64,000 bases of DNA, from positions 1,116,001 through 1,180,000 of the forward strand of contig NZ_JABFDF010000001.1 in NCBI RefSeq assembly GCF_013403985.1. The letters are read 5' to 3'. Source of the DNA: Winogradskyella ludwigii (GTDB taxonomy: Bacteria > Bacteroidota > Bacteroidia > Flavobacteriales > Flavobacteriaceae). How positions within the stretch are numbered: the first letter of the stretch is position 1; every line of letters starts with the position of its first letter. The notes under the pieces are model-generated. The model had not been told where the DNA came from and made no database searches. It saw nothing but the letters and a program-made list of their open reading frames with translations. Positions 1-6,647 of the stretch are shown piece after piece. Position numbers and translations under genes: made by a program.

Positions 1-1
1 T

Positions 2-1030
2 TGCATTGCAGCATTTTCTTTAATTAGCTTTGGTCTATTTTGGTTAACATCACCAGAAATTTCTGAATCATGGTCAACCAAAGCGATTTTGTACTCTATC
101 TATGGGTTGGTGTTCTTTGGAGGTTTTTTACGTTCGTTTTTTGGACCATCAATTTTTTCATTAGTAGCGTTAATTGTACCTAAAAAAATCTATCCAAATG
201 CTGCCACTTGGAATAGCTCAACTTGGCAAATGTCGCGTGTTTTGGGTGTTGGTTTTGCTGGTTTTTCTATAAGTTGGATTGGTGTACATTGGTCTTTATG
301 TATCATTTTTGGGTTGATAATATTTGCATTAGTCGTTTTATTTCAAGTAAAAAAGAAGCCAATATTAAATCCTAATATTGGAGAACCGATGATACAAAGC
401 CTAAAAGAAGGTGTCAATTTTGTATTTAAAACTAAAGCCGTTTTAGGAGCCTTAACTCTAGATATGGTGTCTGTTTTATTTGGCGGAGCTGTAGCACTTT
501 TAGCTGTGTTTGCTGAAGACATACTAAAAGTAGGTCCAAGAGGGTTTGGAGTTTTAGTCGCTGCACCTTCTGTTGGTGCATTTTTAACTATGTTGGTTAC
601 AGCTTATATTCCCATTAGCAAAAATGCAGGTATGAAATTACTGATTGCCATATTTGGATTTGGAGCTTGTATTGTAGTTTTTGGATTATCATCAACCTTT
701 TGGATATCTGTTGTCGCTTTATTCTTTAGTGGAGTTACAGATGGAGTTTCTATGGTGATTAGACAAACCATTCTTCAGTTAAAAACACCAGACCATATGC
801 GTGGACGTGTATCTTCTGTGAATTCAATGTTTGTTGGTTCGTCTAACGAACTAGGTGCTTTTGAAAGTGGCTTAACCGCAAAACTAATGGGTACTGCAAC
901 TGCAGTTGTTTTTGGAGGAACCATGACCTTAATTACTGTTATAACAACTGCTGTGGTTTCTCCATCATTTAGAAAACTAGATTTGCGACAAGATATTGAG
1001 GAACACGAAAAAGAGGAGGAAACAGTTTAA
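2..1030 (+). CDS. MFS transporter, 3' part (5' end outside window)
   Basis: The reading frame is open from the first bases, so the gene begins upstream and the N-terminal helices are missing; an in-frame TTG at 89 is not needed as a start. The remaining protein of about 342 residues is a series of hydrophobic helices with short basic loops. A late segment (DHMRGRVSSVNSMFVGSSNELG) contains the conserved cytoplasmic motif of MFS_3 / EntS-like exporters. It is an inner-membrane proton-coupled efflux permease of unknown substrate. The charged tail (EEHEKEEETV) ends just where the convergent lpxH-like gene ends, with a 4-base overlap. Confidence 0.8.
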   Translation, partial: CIAAFSLISFGLFWLTSPEISESWSTKAILYSIYGLVFFGGFLRSFFGPSIFSLVALIVPKKIYPNAATWNSSTWQMSRVLGVGFAGFSISWIGVHWSLCIIFGLIIFALVVLFQVKKKPILNPNIGEPMIQSLKEGVNFVFKTKAVLGALTLDMVSVLFGGAVALLAVFAEDILKVGPRGFGVLVAAPSVGAFLTMLVTAYIPISKNAGMKLLIAIFGFGACIVVFGLSSTFWISVVALFFSGVTDGVSMVIRQTILQLKTPDHMRGRVSSVNSMFVGSSNELGAFESGLTAKLMGTATAVVFGGTMTLITVITTAVVSPSFRKLDLRQDIEEHEKEEETV

Positions 1031-1821
1031 TATTTTTTCAATACAAAAGAATTCCCATCAAATTCGCCATAGGTATAATACTGAATCCAATCTCCTAGAT
1101 TAATATATCTTGATTTTTCGTTCAATTGAATTTCTAATGGCAAATGTCTATGTCCAAACACAAAGTAATCTCTATGTTTTTCTTCAAGTTTACGTTTAGC
1201 ATAAATGGCTAACCATTCGTTGTCTTCACCTAAAAATTTAGCGTCGTCATCGCCAGAAATCATTTTATTTTTTACAGACATGTATTGCCCAATTCTGAGT
1301 CCAATATCTGGATGCATCCATTTAAATAGCCATTTAAAAAACGGATTGGTAAATACCTTTTTCATGCGTTTATAACCTTTGTCTTTTGGGCCTAAGCCGT
1401 CACCATGACCAATAAAAATTGTTTGGTCGCTGAGCGCAGTAGACGTACCAGAACCAAATGTAAATTCTTGTGGTTTATGAAAAACAGTAATACCTAATTC
1501 GGTTTTAAAATAATCGGTCATCCATAAATCATGATTGCCTACAAAGAAGTAAATTGGGATTCCTGAATCTGAAATTTCAGCTAGTTTTCCTAATGTTCTT
1601 GTAAATCCTTTTGGGACAACAGTTTTATACTCGAACCAAAAATCGAATAAATCACCTAATAGAAAAATTGCTGCTGCATCCTCTTTTATTTCATCTAACC
1701 AAGCCACGAATTTTTTTTCGCGAGGTCGAGACATTTCAGGTGTTGGTGCACCTAAATGATTGTCTGATGAGAAGTAGACTTTTTTTCCTTTGGCAAGTAT
1801 AATGTGGTTGGGTTTATTCAT
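1027..1821 (-). CDS. lpxH: UDP-2,3-diacylglucosamine diphosphatase-like metallophosphoesterase
   Basis: Calcineurin-type phosphoesterase of about 264 residues with the full metal-binding set: D20-x-H22, GD57-xx-D60, GNHD (95-98), GHGDG around H139 and GHRH (H224, H226). LpxH hydrolyses UDP-2,3-diacylglucosamine to lipid X in lipid A synthesis at the inner membrane; Bacteroidota genes of this form are usually assigned that role. I chose ATG at 1821 (MNKPNHI) over an upstream ATG at 1845, because the extra eight codons lie inside the queD 3' end. The 8-base overlap with queD suggests co-transcription and coupling. Another pyrophosphatase of the same fold remains possible. Confidence 0.75.
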   Translation of the reverse strand: MNKPNHIILAKGKKVYFSSDNHLGAPTPEMSRPREKKFVAWLDEIKEDAAAIFLLGDLFDFWFEYKTVVPKGFTRTLGKLAEISDSGIPIYFFVGNHDLWMTDYFKTELGITVFHKPQEFTFGSGTSTALSDQTIFIGHGDGLGPKDKGYKRMKKVFTNPFFKWLFKWMHPDIGLRIGQYMSVKNKMISGDDDAKFLGEDNEWLAIYAKRKLEEKHRDYFVFGHRHLPLEIQLNEKSRYINLGDWIQYYTYGEFDGNSFVLKKY

Positions 1822-2266
1822 TATCTGAAGCATACCACTCAGCAAAACTAGACGTAGTTTCTGAAAGTCTTAAAGAATGTAAGGCTATATTTTCTGGTAA
1901 GCGTTGTTTAATTTTATCAGCAAAATCAATGACCATCATCTCGCTTGTTGGTTGGTAATCTACTAACAAAACGTTGTGATCTCTAGCTTGTAATTCTTTA
2001 GCCAGCTCTACATGTGGTGTGTTTTTATTAAAAACTGTAGCGTGATCAAACACATCGACAATTTCTTCTTTTACAATTTTCTTGAGATCGCCAAAATCTA
2101 TAACCATTCCAAATTTTACATTATTAGAATCAGAAATAGGTTTACCAATAACAGTAACATTTAAATGATAACTGTGACCATGTACATTTTTACACTTGCC
2201 GTCGTAACCGTAAAGTGCGTGACCTGTTTCAAAAGAAAACTGTTTTGTAATGCGTATGTTGCTCAT
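1814..2266 (-). CDS. queD: 6-carboxytetrahydropterin synthase (QueD/PTPS family)
   Basis: A 150-residue T-fold protein. H16, H29 and H31 (the HGH of KCKNVHGHSYH) are the zinc ligands and C25 is the catalytic cysteine of the PTPS/QueD family. QueD converts dihydroneopterin triphosphate to 6-carboxytetrahydropterin, the second step to queuosine; a pyruvoyltetrahydropterin activity cannot be excluded from sequence. It is first in a two-gene operon with the lpxH-like gene, and a TATCTTTG -7 box lies about 20 bases upstream. Confidence 0.85.
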   Translation of the reverse strand: MSNIRITKQFSFETGHALYGYDGKCKNVHGHSYHLNVTVIGKPISDSNNVKFGMVIDFGDLKKIVKEEIVDVFDHATVFNKNTPHVELAKELQARDHNVLLVDYQPTSEMMVIDFADKIKQRLPENIALHSLRLSETTSSFAEWYASDNE

Positions 2267-2283
2267 GCGAATTTATTTGTGCT

Positions 2284-2291
2284 GCAAAGAT
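2284..2291 (-). promoter_or_regulatory. -7 promoter box for queD-lpxH
   Basis: TATCTTTG on the minus strand fits the Bacteroidota -7 consensus TANNTTTG and sits 18 bases before the queD start. No clear -33 TTG was identified. Confidence 0.45.
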
Positions 2292-2323
2292 ATTATAAAT
2301 GTTAAGCGAATCAGTTTTTAGAT

Positions 2324-2331
2324 TACATTTG
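2324..2331 (+). promoter_or_regulatory. -7 promoter box for the 2OG oxygenase gene
   Basis: TACATTTG fits TANNTTTG and lies 48 bases before the ATG at 2380. It is back to back with the queD promoter in the same divergent gap. Confidence 0.4.
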
Positions 2332-2379
2332 CGCAATTTTTTTAGAAACTATGAATTTCAATTGTTATATTAGTTTACC

Positions 2380-3009
2380 ATGAATAGTTTATTTGAAGCT
2401 ATTCCGTTTGCTGAAAATCTGCTGTACGAGCGTATTATTTCAGATATTTCATTACAAAAATATAGCATTGTTGATGACTTTTTTTCAGAGGATGAGGTTA
2501 TTGCATTGCGACATTCGTTGCTCTTAAAGCATGATGAAGATGCGTTTAAAAAATCGGCAATTGGCAACAGAACTAATGAATTGGTAAAAAAAGCGGTACG
2601 TGGTGATATAATTCTTTGGATAGATGAACGCGCTATCAATTCTGCAGAAGAGTTATTCTTCAATAAAATTAACGATTTAAAAGATTATCTTAATCGCACG
2701 TGTTTTCTTGGAATTAACCTGAAAGAATTTCATTATGCTATTTATCCTAAAGACACGTATTACAAACGTCATCTAGATACTTTTCAGAATGATGATAGAC
2801 GTAAATTATCTTTTGTTTGTTATTTAAATAGTGAAGACTGGAAACCAGAAAATGGTGGTGAATTAGTACTATATTTAGATGGTGAAGACCAAATAGTGTA
2901 TCCTTTTCCTGGTAAAGTCGTAATTTTTGAAAGCCAAGAATTAGAGCACGAAGTAAAACCCGTAAATACGCAAAGACTGAGTATTACAGGTTGGTTAAAA
3001 ACACGTTAG
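2380..3009 (+). CDS. 2OG-Fe(II) oxygenase, prolyl-4-hydroxylase-like
   Basis: A 209-residue protein with a C-terminal double-stranded beta-helix. The iron triad is H131-x-D133 (YKRHLDTF) and H190 (LEHEV), with R199 as the probable 2-oxoglutarate-binding residue. Single-domain members of the SM-20 / P4H family hydroxylate protein side chains using 2-oxoglutarate and O2; a ribosomal or elongation-factor substrate is possible but not shown. It is a single cytoplasmic gene divergent from queD, ending in a perfect 8-bp inverted repeat shared with the convergent small-protein operon. Confidence 0.8.
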   Translation: MNSLFEAIPFAENLLYERIISDISLQKYSIVDDFFSEDEVIALRHSLLLKHDEDAFKKSAIGNRTNELVKKAVRGDIILWIDERAINSAEELFFNKINDLKDYLNRTCFLGINLKEFHYAIYPKDTYYKRHLDTFQNDDRRKLSFVCYLNSEDWKPENGGELVLYLDGEDQIVYPFPGKVVIFESQELEHEVKPVNTQRLSITGWLKTR

Positions 3010-3019
3010 TAAACGTGTT
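3000..3019. terminator. Short inverted repeat between convergent genes
   Basis: AACACGTT and AACGTGTT form a perfect 8-bp stem with an AGTA loop, overlapping the stop codons of the oxygenase (+) and of the last small gene (-). There is no strong T tract, so termination is uncertain. Confidence 0.35.
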
Positions 3020-3116
3020 ATCGTCGTTTCTTTTTGTTATAGAAATATACAATAATAAGTACCAAACCTAAGATAAGAAATAACCCGTTTCCTCCTAAAA
3101 AGCTAAAAAAATCCAT
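3018..3116 (-). CDS. Tiny single-span membrane protein (32 aa)
   Basis: ATG at 3116 opens a 32-codon frame: a short N-terminus (MDFFSFLGG), one hydrophobic helix (about residues 11-25) and a strongly basic tail (NKKKRR). It is the third of three small genes packed in the same direction; its start is 2 bases after the previous stop. The basic tail predicts N-out, C-in topology. No family is recognised. Spacing, shared layout and absence of competing genes support it as real. Confidence 0.5.
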   Translation of the reverse strand: MDFFSFLGGNGLFLILGLVLIIVYFYNKKKRR

Positions 3117-3118
3117 AT

Positions 3119-3277
3119 TTATTTTTTTGATTTATTTTTAAAATATCTGAAAGCGAAAAAAATTATTGCTCCTAAAATAATAAAAGGAATAAGTATTCCT
3201 AAAATATAGCCAATACCGAAACCAACATTATAAATGTCTGAGTTTTGTATGCTATTAGGCTGAAGCATACTATTCAT
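3119..3277 (-). CDS. Small single-span membrane protein (52 aa), paralogue of its upstream neighbour
   Basis: A 52-codon frame starting MNSMLQPNSIQ. One hydrophobic helix (about residues 20-43) begins GIGYILGILIPF and ends in a basic RYFKNKSKK tail. The helix resembles that of the upstream 58-residue protein (GIGVFIGTLLPF, then RYNKNR), so the two look like a tandem duplication. The start overlaps the upstream stop (GATGAATAG), typical of translational coupling. No known family recognised. Confidence 0.55.
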   Translation of the reverse strand: MNSMLQPNSIQNSDIYNVGFGIGYILGILIPFIILGAIIFFAFRYFKNKSKK

Positions 3278-3446
3278 CTTTATATCTATTTTTATTATAT
3301 CTATAAATTACAAATGCTATAATAACCAAAACAACAAAAGGTAATAATGTGCCAATAAAGACACCAATGCCATAACTATCGTCTGGTGCATTTTTTAGTT
3401 TCTCGTTAACACTAACGTCTTGTAGTAAAGTAATTAATAAGTTCAT
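3270..3446 (-). CDS. Small single-span membrane protein (58 aa)
   Basis: A 58-codon frame (MNLLITLLQDVSVNEKLK). A polar N-terminal part is followed by one helix from GIGVFIGTLLPF (about residues 26-48) and a basic tail RYNKNRYKDE. It starts 27 bases after the MATE gene stop and overlaps the next small gene by 8 bases, so it is probably the third gene of the GNAT-MATE operon. Function unknown; a small accessory subunit is one idea without direct support. Confidence 0.55.
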   Translation of the reverse strand: MNLLITLLQDVSVNEKLKNAPDDSYGIGVFIGTLLPFVVLVIIAFVIYRYNKNRYKDE

Positions 3447-3473
3447 TTATAGAAAATAATTTATAGACCAAAT

Positions 3474-4802
3474 TTAAGTGTTTTGAGCTAGGGGAATAAA
3501 TGTTTTTCTAAATTTTATAATTAAAGGTAAACCACGTGCAATCATCCAAAAGGTAAATGCTATAAAAATGCCATAAAGTTTATAGTTTAAAGCATCCATC
3601 CAAAAGATAATAGGTGTAAAAATTACAAGTGTTGAAAACAGTAAAACGTTCCTCAAATATTTCATTTCACCAAGTCCTTTAAAAACGCCATCAAAAATAA
3701 AAGCTAAGGCACATAAGGGTTGCATCGCTAAAATAATCCAAAATATATTGTAGAATTCTTCTAGAACTTCTGCATCGTTACTAAATATATGTCCTATTGG
3801 ATAGTAAAAAACCGCACCTAAGCAACCTATTAATAATCCTATTATAATTCCATATTTAATTAATTTATTACTCAAATCAATAAGACTTTTATAATCTTTT
3901 GCACCAAATAATTTTCCTGATAAAATATTACCAGCACTTGCGTAACCATCGATAAGAAAAGCACCTAAAAACCACAAATTAATAGCGATGGTATAGGCTG
4001 CAATATAAGTGTCACCATATTTTGTGGCAAAACTAGTTCCAAAATATAAGGCGATATTCAACGCGATGGTTCTAATGAATAAATTAAAAATCATTAGTGT
4101 AAAACGTTTCATTTCTGGATTAATAGGCAATGTTGAGATTAAAGGAATATCTGTTTTCTTTAGTAGATAAAATGCCGAAAGTAGCGCCATAATTAGTTGT
4201 GCAATAACACTTGCGTAAGCCGCTCCTTTTATATGCATGGCTGGCATGTAGCCTTCAATACCATAAACAAAAATATAATCTAAGACAATATTAGCCAAAG
4301 CTCCTATTATGGCAATTAACATAGGAAAATAGGTGTTTTGAAGCCCTCTAAACGTTCCAAAAACTGCAATAGTAAATAAGGTAAATGGAAACCCAAAAAC
4401 CCGAATTTGATAATAATCTACACAAGAATCCAAAATGGCTCCGTTAGCATTATAAAGCTGAAATATTTGAGAAGCAAAGGGATAGGTCACAGCTATAATT
4501 AGTAAGCTCAGCGCTGTAATCACAAAAATAGCTTGAGCAGGAAGGGTTTTCACGGCTTCAATATTTCCTGCTCCTAAATACTGAGATATAATTGATGAAA
4601 TAGCACTTCTAGTTTGTCCCAAAACCCAAATAAGCATCGATAAAAATGTGGTAACAATACCAACAGCTGCTAACGATGTTGTGGCATTATATTCCATATT
4701 TCCAATAATGGCTGCATCTGTTAAAGACAAAATAGGCTCTGACACTCCAGAAATTAAGGCTGGAATCGCTAATTTATTAATCTGTTTTAGTGTTATACTC
4801 AC
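3474..4802 (-). CDS. MATE family multidrug/toxin exporter
   Basis: About 442 residues with roughly twelve hydrophobic helices in two halves, beginning with the family N-terminus (INKLAIPALISGVSEPILSLTDAAIIG). MATE exporters use Na+ or H+ gradients to expel cationic compounds across the inner membrane; DinF-like members act in oxidative stress. I favour the GTG at 4802, which overlaps the GNAT stop as GTGA and implies coupled translation; the frame also offers an ATG at 4820 inside the GNAT gene. Three small membrane-protein genes follow in the same direction. Confidence 0.85.
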   Translation of the reverse strand: MSITLKQINKLAIPALISGVSEPILSLTDAAIIGNMEYNATTSLAAVGIVTTFLSMLIWVLGQTRSAISSIISQYLGAGNIEAVKTLPAQAIFVITALSLLIIAVTYPFASQIFQLYNANGAILDSCVDYYQIRVFGFPFTLFTIAVFGTFRGLQNTYFPMLIAIIGALANIVLDYIFVYGIEGYMPAMHIKGAAYASVIAQLIMALLSAFYLLKKTDIPLISTLPINPEMKRFTLMIFNLFIRTIALNIALYFGTSFATKYGDTYIAAYTIAINLWFLGAFLIDGYASAGNILSGKLFGAKDYKSLIDLSNKLIKYGIIIGLLIGCLGAVFYYPIGHIFSNDAEVLEEFYNIFWIILAMQPLCALAFIFDGVFKGLGEMKYLRNVLLFSTLVIFTPIIFWMDALNYKLYGIFIAFTFWMIARGLPLIIKFRKTFIPLAQNT

Positions 4803-5299
4803 AATACTAATTCGTAACAATGAAAAGGGAATTCACTTTGTTTTGGAAAATGAATATCTCCTAATTTTTTATAGCCGCGAAGTTCGTAAAACTTTTGGTT
4901 TCTTTTGTTCTGAGAAAAGGTATCTAATCGAATAGAGCTATAATTATTTTCAATAGCAAATTCTTCTGCAAATAGCATTAATTTTTGAGCATAACCTTTT
5001 CCTTGTATATTTGGGTGAACGGCTAAACGATGAATATAAATAGCGTTGTGAGTTGGTGTTAACCATTGTATTGGTTTGTATTCTGAATCCATAAACGTAG
5101 AAATAACAATACAACCAATAATTACAGCTTCGATTTCTATAACATAAAGTTCATTTCGTTTTATATCATTTTTAAAAGCAGAGGTATTTGGGTAATGTTC
5201 ATTCCATTGATAAATTTTATTGGCAATCATAGCCTTGGCGCAAGCTTTTGTAATACTAATAATGCCATCAATATCTTTTTCTTCTGCTATCCGAATCAT
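4799..5299 (-). CDS. GNAT family N-acetyltransferase
   Basis: A 166-residue single GNAT domain. The acetyl-CoA-binding motif A is visible as LAVHPNIQGKGYAQKLM (Q/R-x-x-G-x-G/A), followed by the FSQNKRNQKFYELRGYKKLG segment typical of motif B. It transfers an acetyl group from acetyl-CoA to an unidentified amine. It is the first gene of the operon with the MATE exporter, so a joint detoxification role is possible. It is divergent from the universal stress protein gene. Confidence 0.85.
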   Translation of the reverse strand: MIRIAEEKDIDGIISITKACAKAMIANKIYQWNEHYPNTSAFKNDIKRNELYVIEIEAVIIGCIVISTFMDSEYKPIQWLTPTHNAIYIHRLAVHPNIQGKGYAQKLMLFAEEFAIENNYSSIRLDTFSQNKRNQKFYELRGYKKLGDIHFPKQSEFPFHCYELVL

Positions 5300-5309
5300 T
5301 AATAATGTT

Positions 5310-5317
5310 TATTTTTG
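5310..5317 (+). promoter_or_regulatory. -7 promoter box for the universal stress protein gene
   Basis: TATTTTTG fits TANNTTTG and lies 26 bases before the chosen ATG at 5344. This supports that start rather than the in-frame ATG at 5305, which lies upstream of the box. Confidence 0.4.
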
Positions 5318-5343
5318 TTACTATAAATTTCAATTTTCTAATT

Positions 5344-6141
5344 ATGAAAACGATATTAGTCCCTGTTGGTTCTTCAAAAAACGCACAATCGCACTTGCAA
5401 TATGCTGTAGATTTCGCTAAAGCATTTGGCGCTAAAGTATATGTGGTTCAAATATATAATGTTTACACCAAAGCAGGTACAATGATTAAGATTGATCATA
5501 TTTTAGAAGCAGAGTCTAAATCCTTTTTAGAAAGTCATATTGCATCAATTGATACTAAAGGTGTTAATGTAGTTGCCAGAACATTTAAAGGAAAATTGAT
5601 TAATACTATAGAGAAAGTATGTAAAGCCTTAGATGTTGATTTAATAATTTTAGAACCACGTACCAACTCTATAAAAGACGAAGTTTATTTAGGAAAAACG
5701 TCTGGCAAGATTATAAAACAAACCCAAATTCCAGCTTTAATTGTACCTGAAGGTTATTCGTTTCAGCCATTTGAAAAGCTGTTATTGGCTTTAAAATCTG
5801 CTACGATTAAAAAAGAGAATGTATTGTATCCTTTAAAGTCTATAAAAACACAATTTAATGCTGCTGTAACTTTACTTTTAGTAAAAACACCACATCATAA
5901 AAAACATGATTTTGATGTTAATGAAGAACTTCAGTCTATTATTTCTACAACAAAAAAAGCTGATAGCCCAACAACATTTATGGCCTTTTTAGAGCATCAT
6001 AAAGAGAATAATCCAGATTTACTATGCGTTGTTAGACGTAAAAGAGGTTTCTTTAAAAAGCTTTGGGAAAACAATACCATTTTAAAGAAAGACTTTCACA
6101 GTACTAAAATTCCTGTTTTAGTATTAAGTGGCTTAAAATAA
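5344..6141 (+). CDS. Universal stress protein, two-domain type
   Basis: About 265 residues starting MKTILVPVGSSKNAQSHLQYA, the usual first strand and helix of a UspA domain. A SGKIIKQTQIPALIVPEG segment closes the first domain (about residues 1-145). The second half is a weaker Usp-like domain ending KIPVLVLSGLK. Such tandem proteins are cytoplasmic; the degenerate second half lacks an obvious ATP-binding G-2x-G-9x-G motif. A frame start at 5305 would add 13 hydrophobic residues absent from the family. It is monocistronic, followed by tRNA-Ala. Confidence 0.75.
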   Translation: MKTILVPVGSSKNAQSHLQYAVDFAKAFGAKVYVVQIYNVYTKAGTMIKIDHILEAESKSFLESHIASIDTKGVNVVARTFKGKLINTIEKVCKALDVDLIILEPRTNSIKDEVYLGKTSGKIIKQTQIPALIVPEGYSFQPFEKLLLALKSATIKKENVLYPLKSIKTQFNAAVTLLLVKTPHHKKHDFDVNEELQSIISTTKKADSPTTFMAFLEHHKENNPDLLCVVRRKRGFFKKLWENNTILKKDFHSTKIPVLVLSGLK

Positions 6142-6151
6142 TTTAAAATTT

Positions 6152-6225
6152 GGGGATGTAGCTCAGTTGGCTAGAGTGCTTGACTGGCAGTCAAGAGGTC
6201 GTCGGTTCGAGCCCGATCTTCTCCA
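6152..6225 (+). tRNA. tRNA-Ala (anticodon GGC)
   Basis: A complete 74-nt cloverleaf: acceptor GGGGATG/CTTCTCC, D arm GCTC/GAGT, anticodon stem CTTGA/TCAAG with GGC at 6186-6188, T arm GTCGG/CCGAT with a TTCGAGC loop, discriminator A. The G3-U70 wobble pair, the identity element for alanyl-tRNA synthetase, is present. There is a U-U mismatch at 6-67. CCA is not encoded. Confidence 0.95.
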
Positions 6226-6237
6226 CTATAAGATATG

Positions 6238-6273
6238 AGGTTTCAGAGTTTTTTAACTTTGAAACCTTTTTTT
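6238..6273 (+). terminator. Rho-independent terminator after tRNA-Ala
   Basis: AGGTTTCAGAGTT pairs with AACTTTGAAACCT around a short T-rich loop (one mismatch) and is followed by seven T residues. Confidence 0.8.
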
Positions 6274-6302
6274 ATATTCAATATATCAGAATTTTCAAAA
6301 AA

Positions 6303-6515
6303 TTGAATTATCCAACGCAAATCTTAACATTATATGCACCTATCCGCGGTGAAGGTGTTGAGCAAGAAAATGCACATGCCATAGAATCACAGACTTTTAT
6401 GCAAGGAGCATACAATCAAACGAAAAACCGAGATGATAATATCGTATGGAGCGCAGTAGCAGAAACGTATAATAGAGATATAATTAAACAATATGCTAAT
6501 AGAGGCTATACATAA
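6303..6515 (+). pseudogene. Possible gene remnant downstream of tRNA-Ala
   Basis: The frame from about 6303 to the stop at 6515 reads like coding sequence (for example NRDDNIVWSAVAETYNRD), but has no good start: upstream it runs through the terminator and tRNA, and the first in-frame ATG is at 6399. I do not recognise it. It could be the 3' remnant of a lost gene, a 38-residue peptide from 6399, or chance. The gap from 6274 to 6620 holds nothing else visible. Confidence 0.22.
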
Positions 6516-6620
6516 GTATGGTTTAAAGAAGCTACTGTATAGTTCTGGCACAAAACCGAAATAAAAATATCGTTTAAAAACGTTTTTTATCGTCAAAACG
6601 TAAATGGCTGATTTTTTTTG

Positions 6621-6628
6621 TATGTTTG
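6621..6628 (+). promoter_or_regulatory. -7 promoter box for the hybrid sensor kinase gene
   Basis: TATGTTTG fits TANNTTTG and lies 19 bases before the ATG at 6648. Confidence 0.4.
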
Positions 6629-6647
6629 CAGAAGTTTAATGCCCTAC

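Noticed and set aside
6180..6302. N-terminal part of a frame starting at 6180
   Set aside because: It begins inside the tRNA-Ala gene and runs through its terminator, so it is not a translated start.
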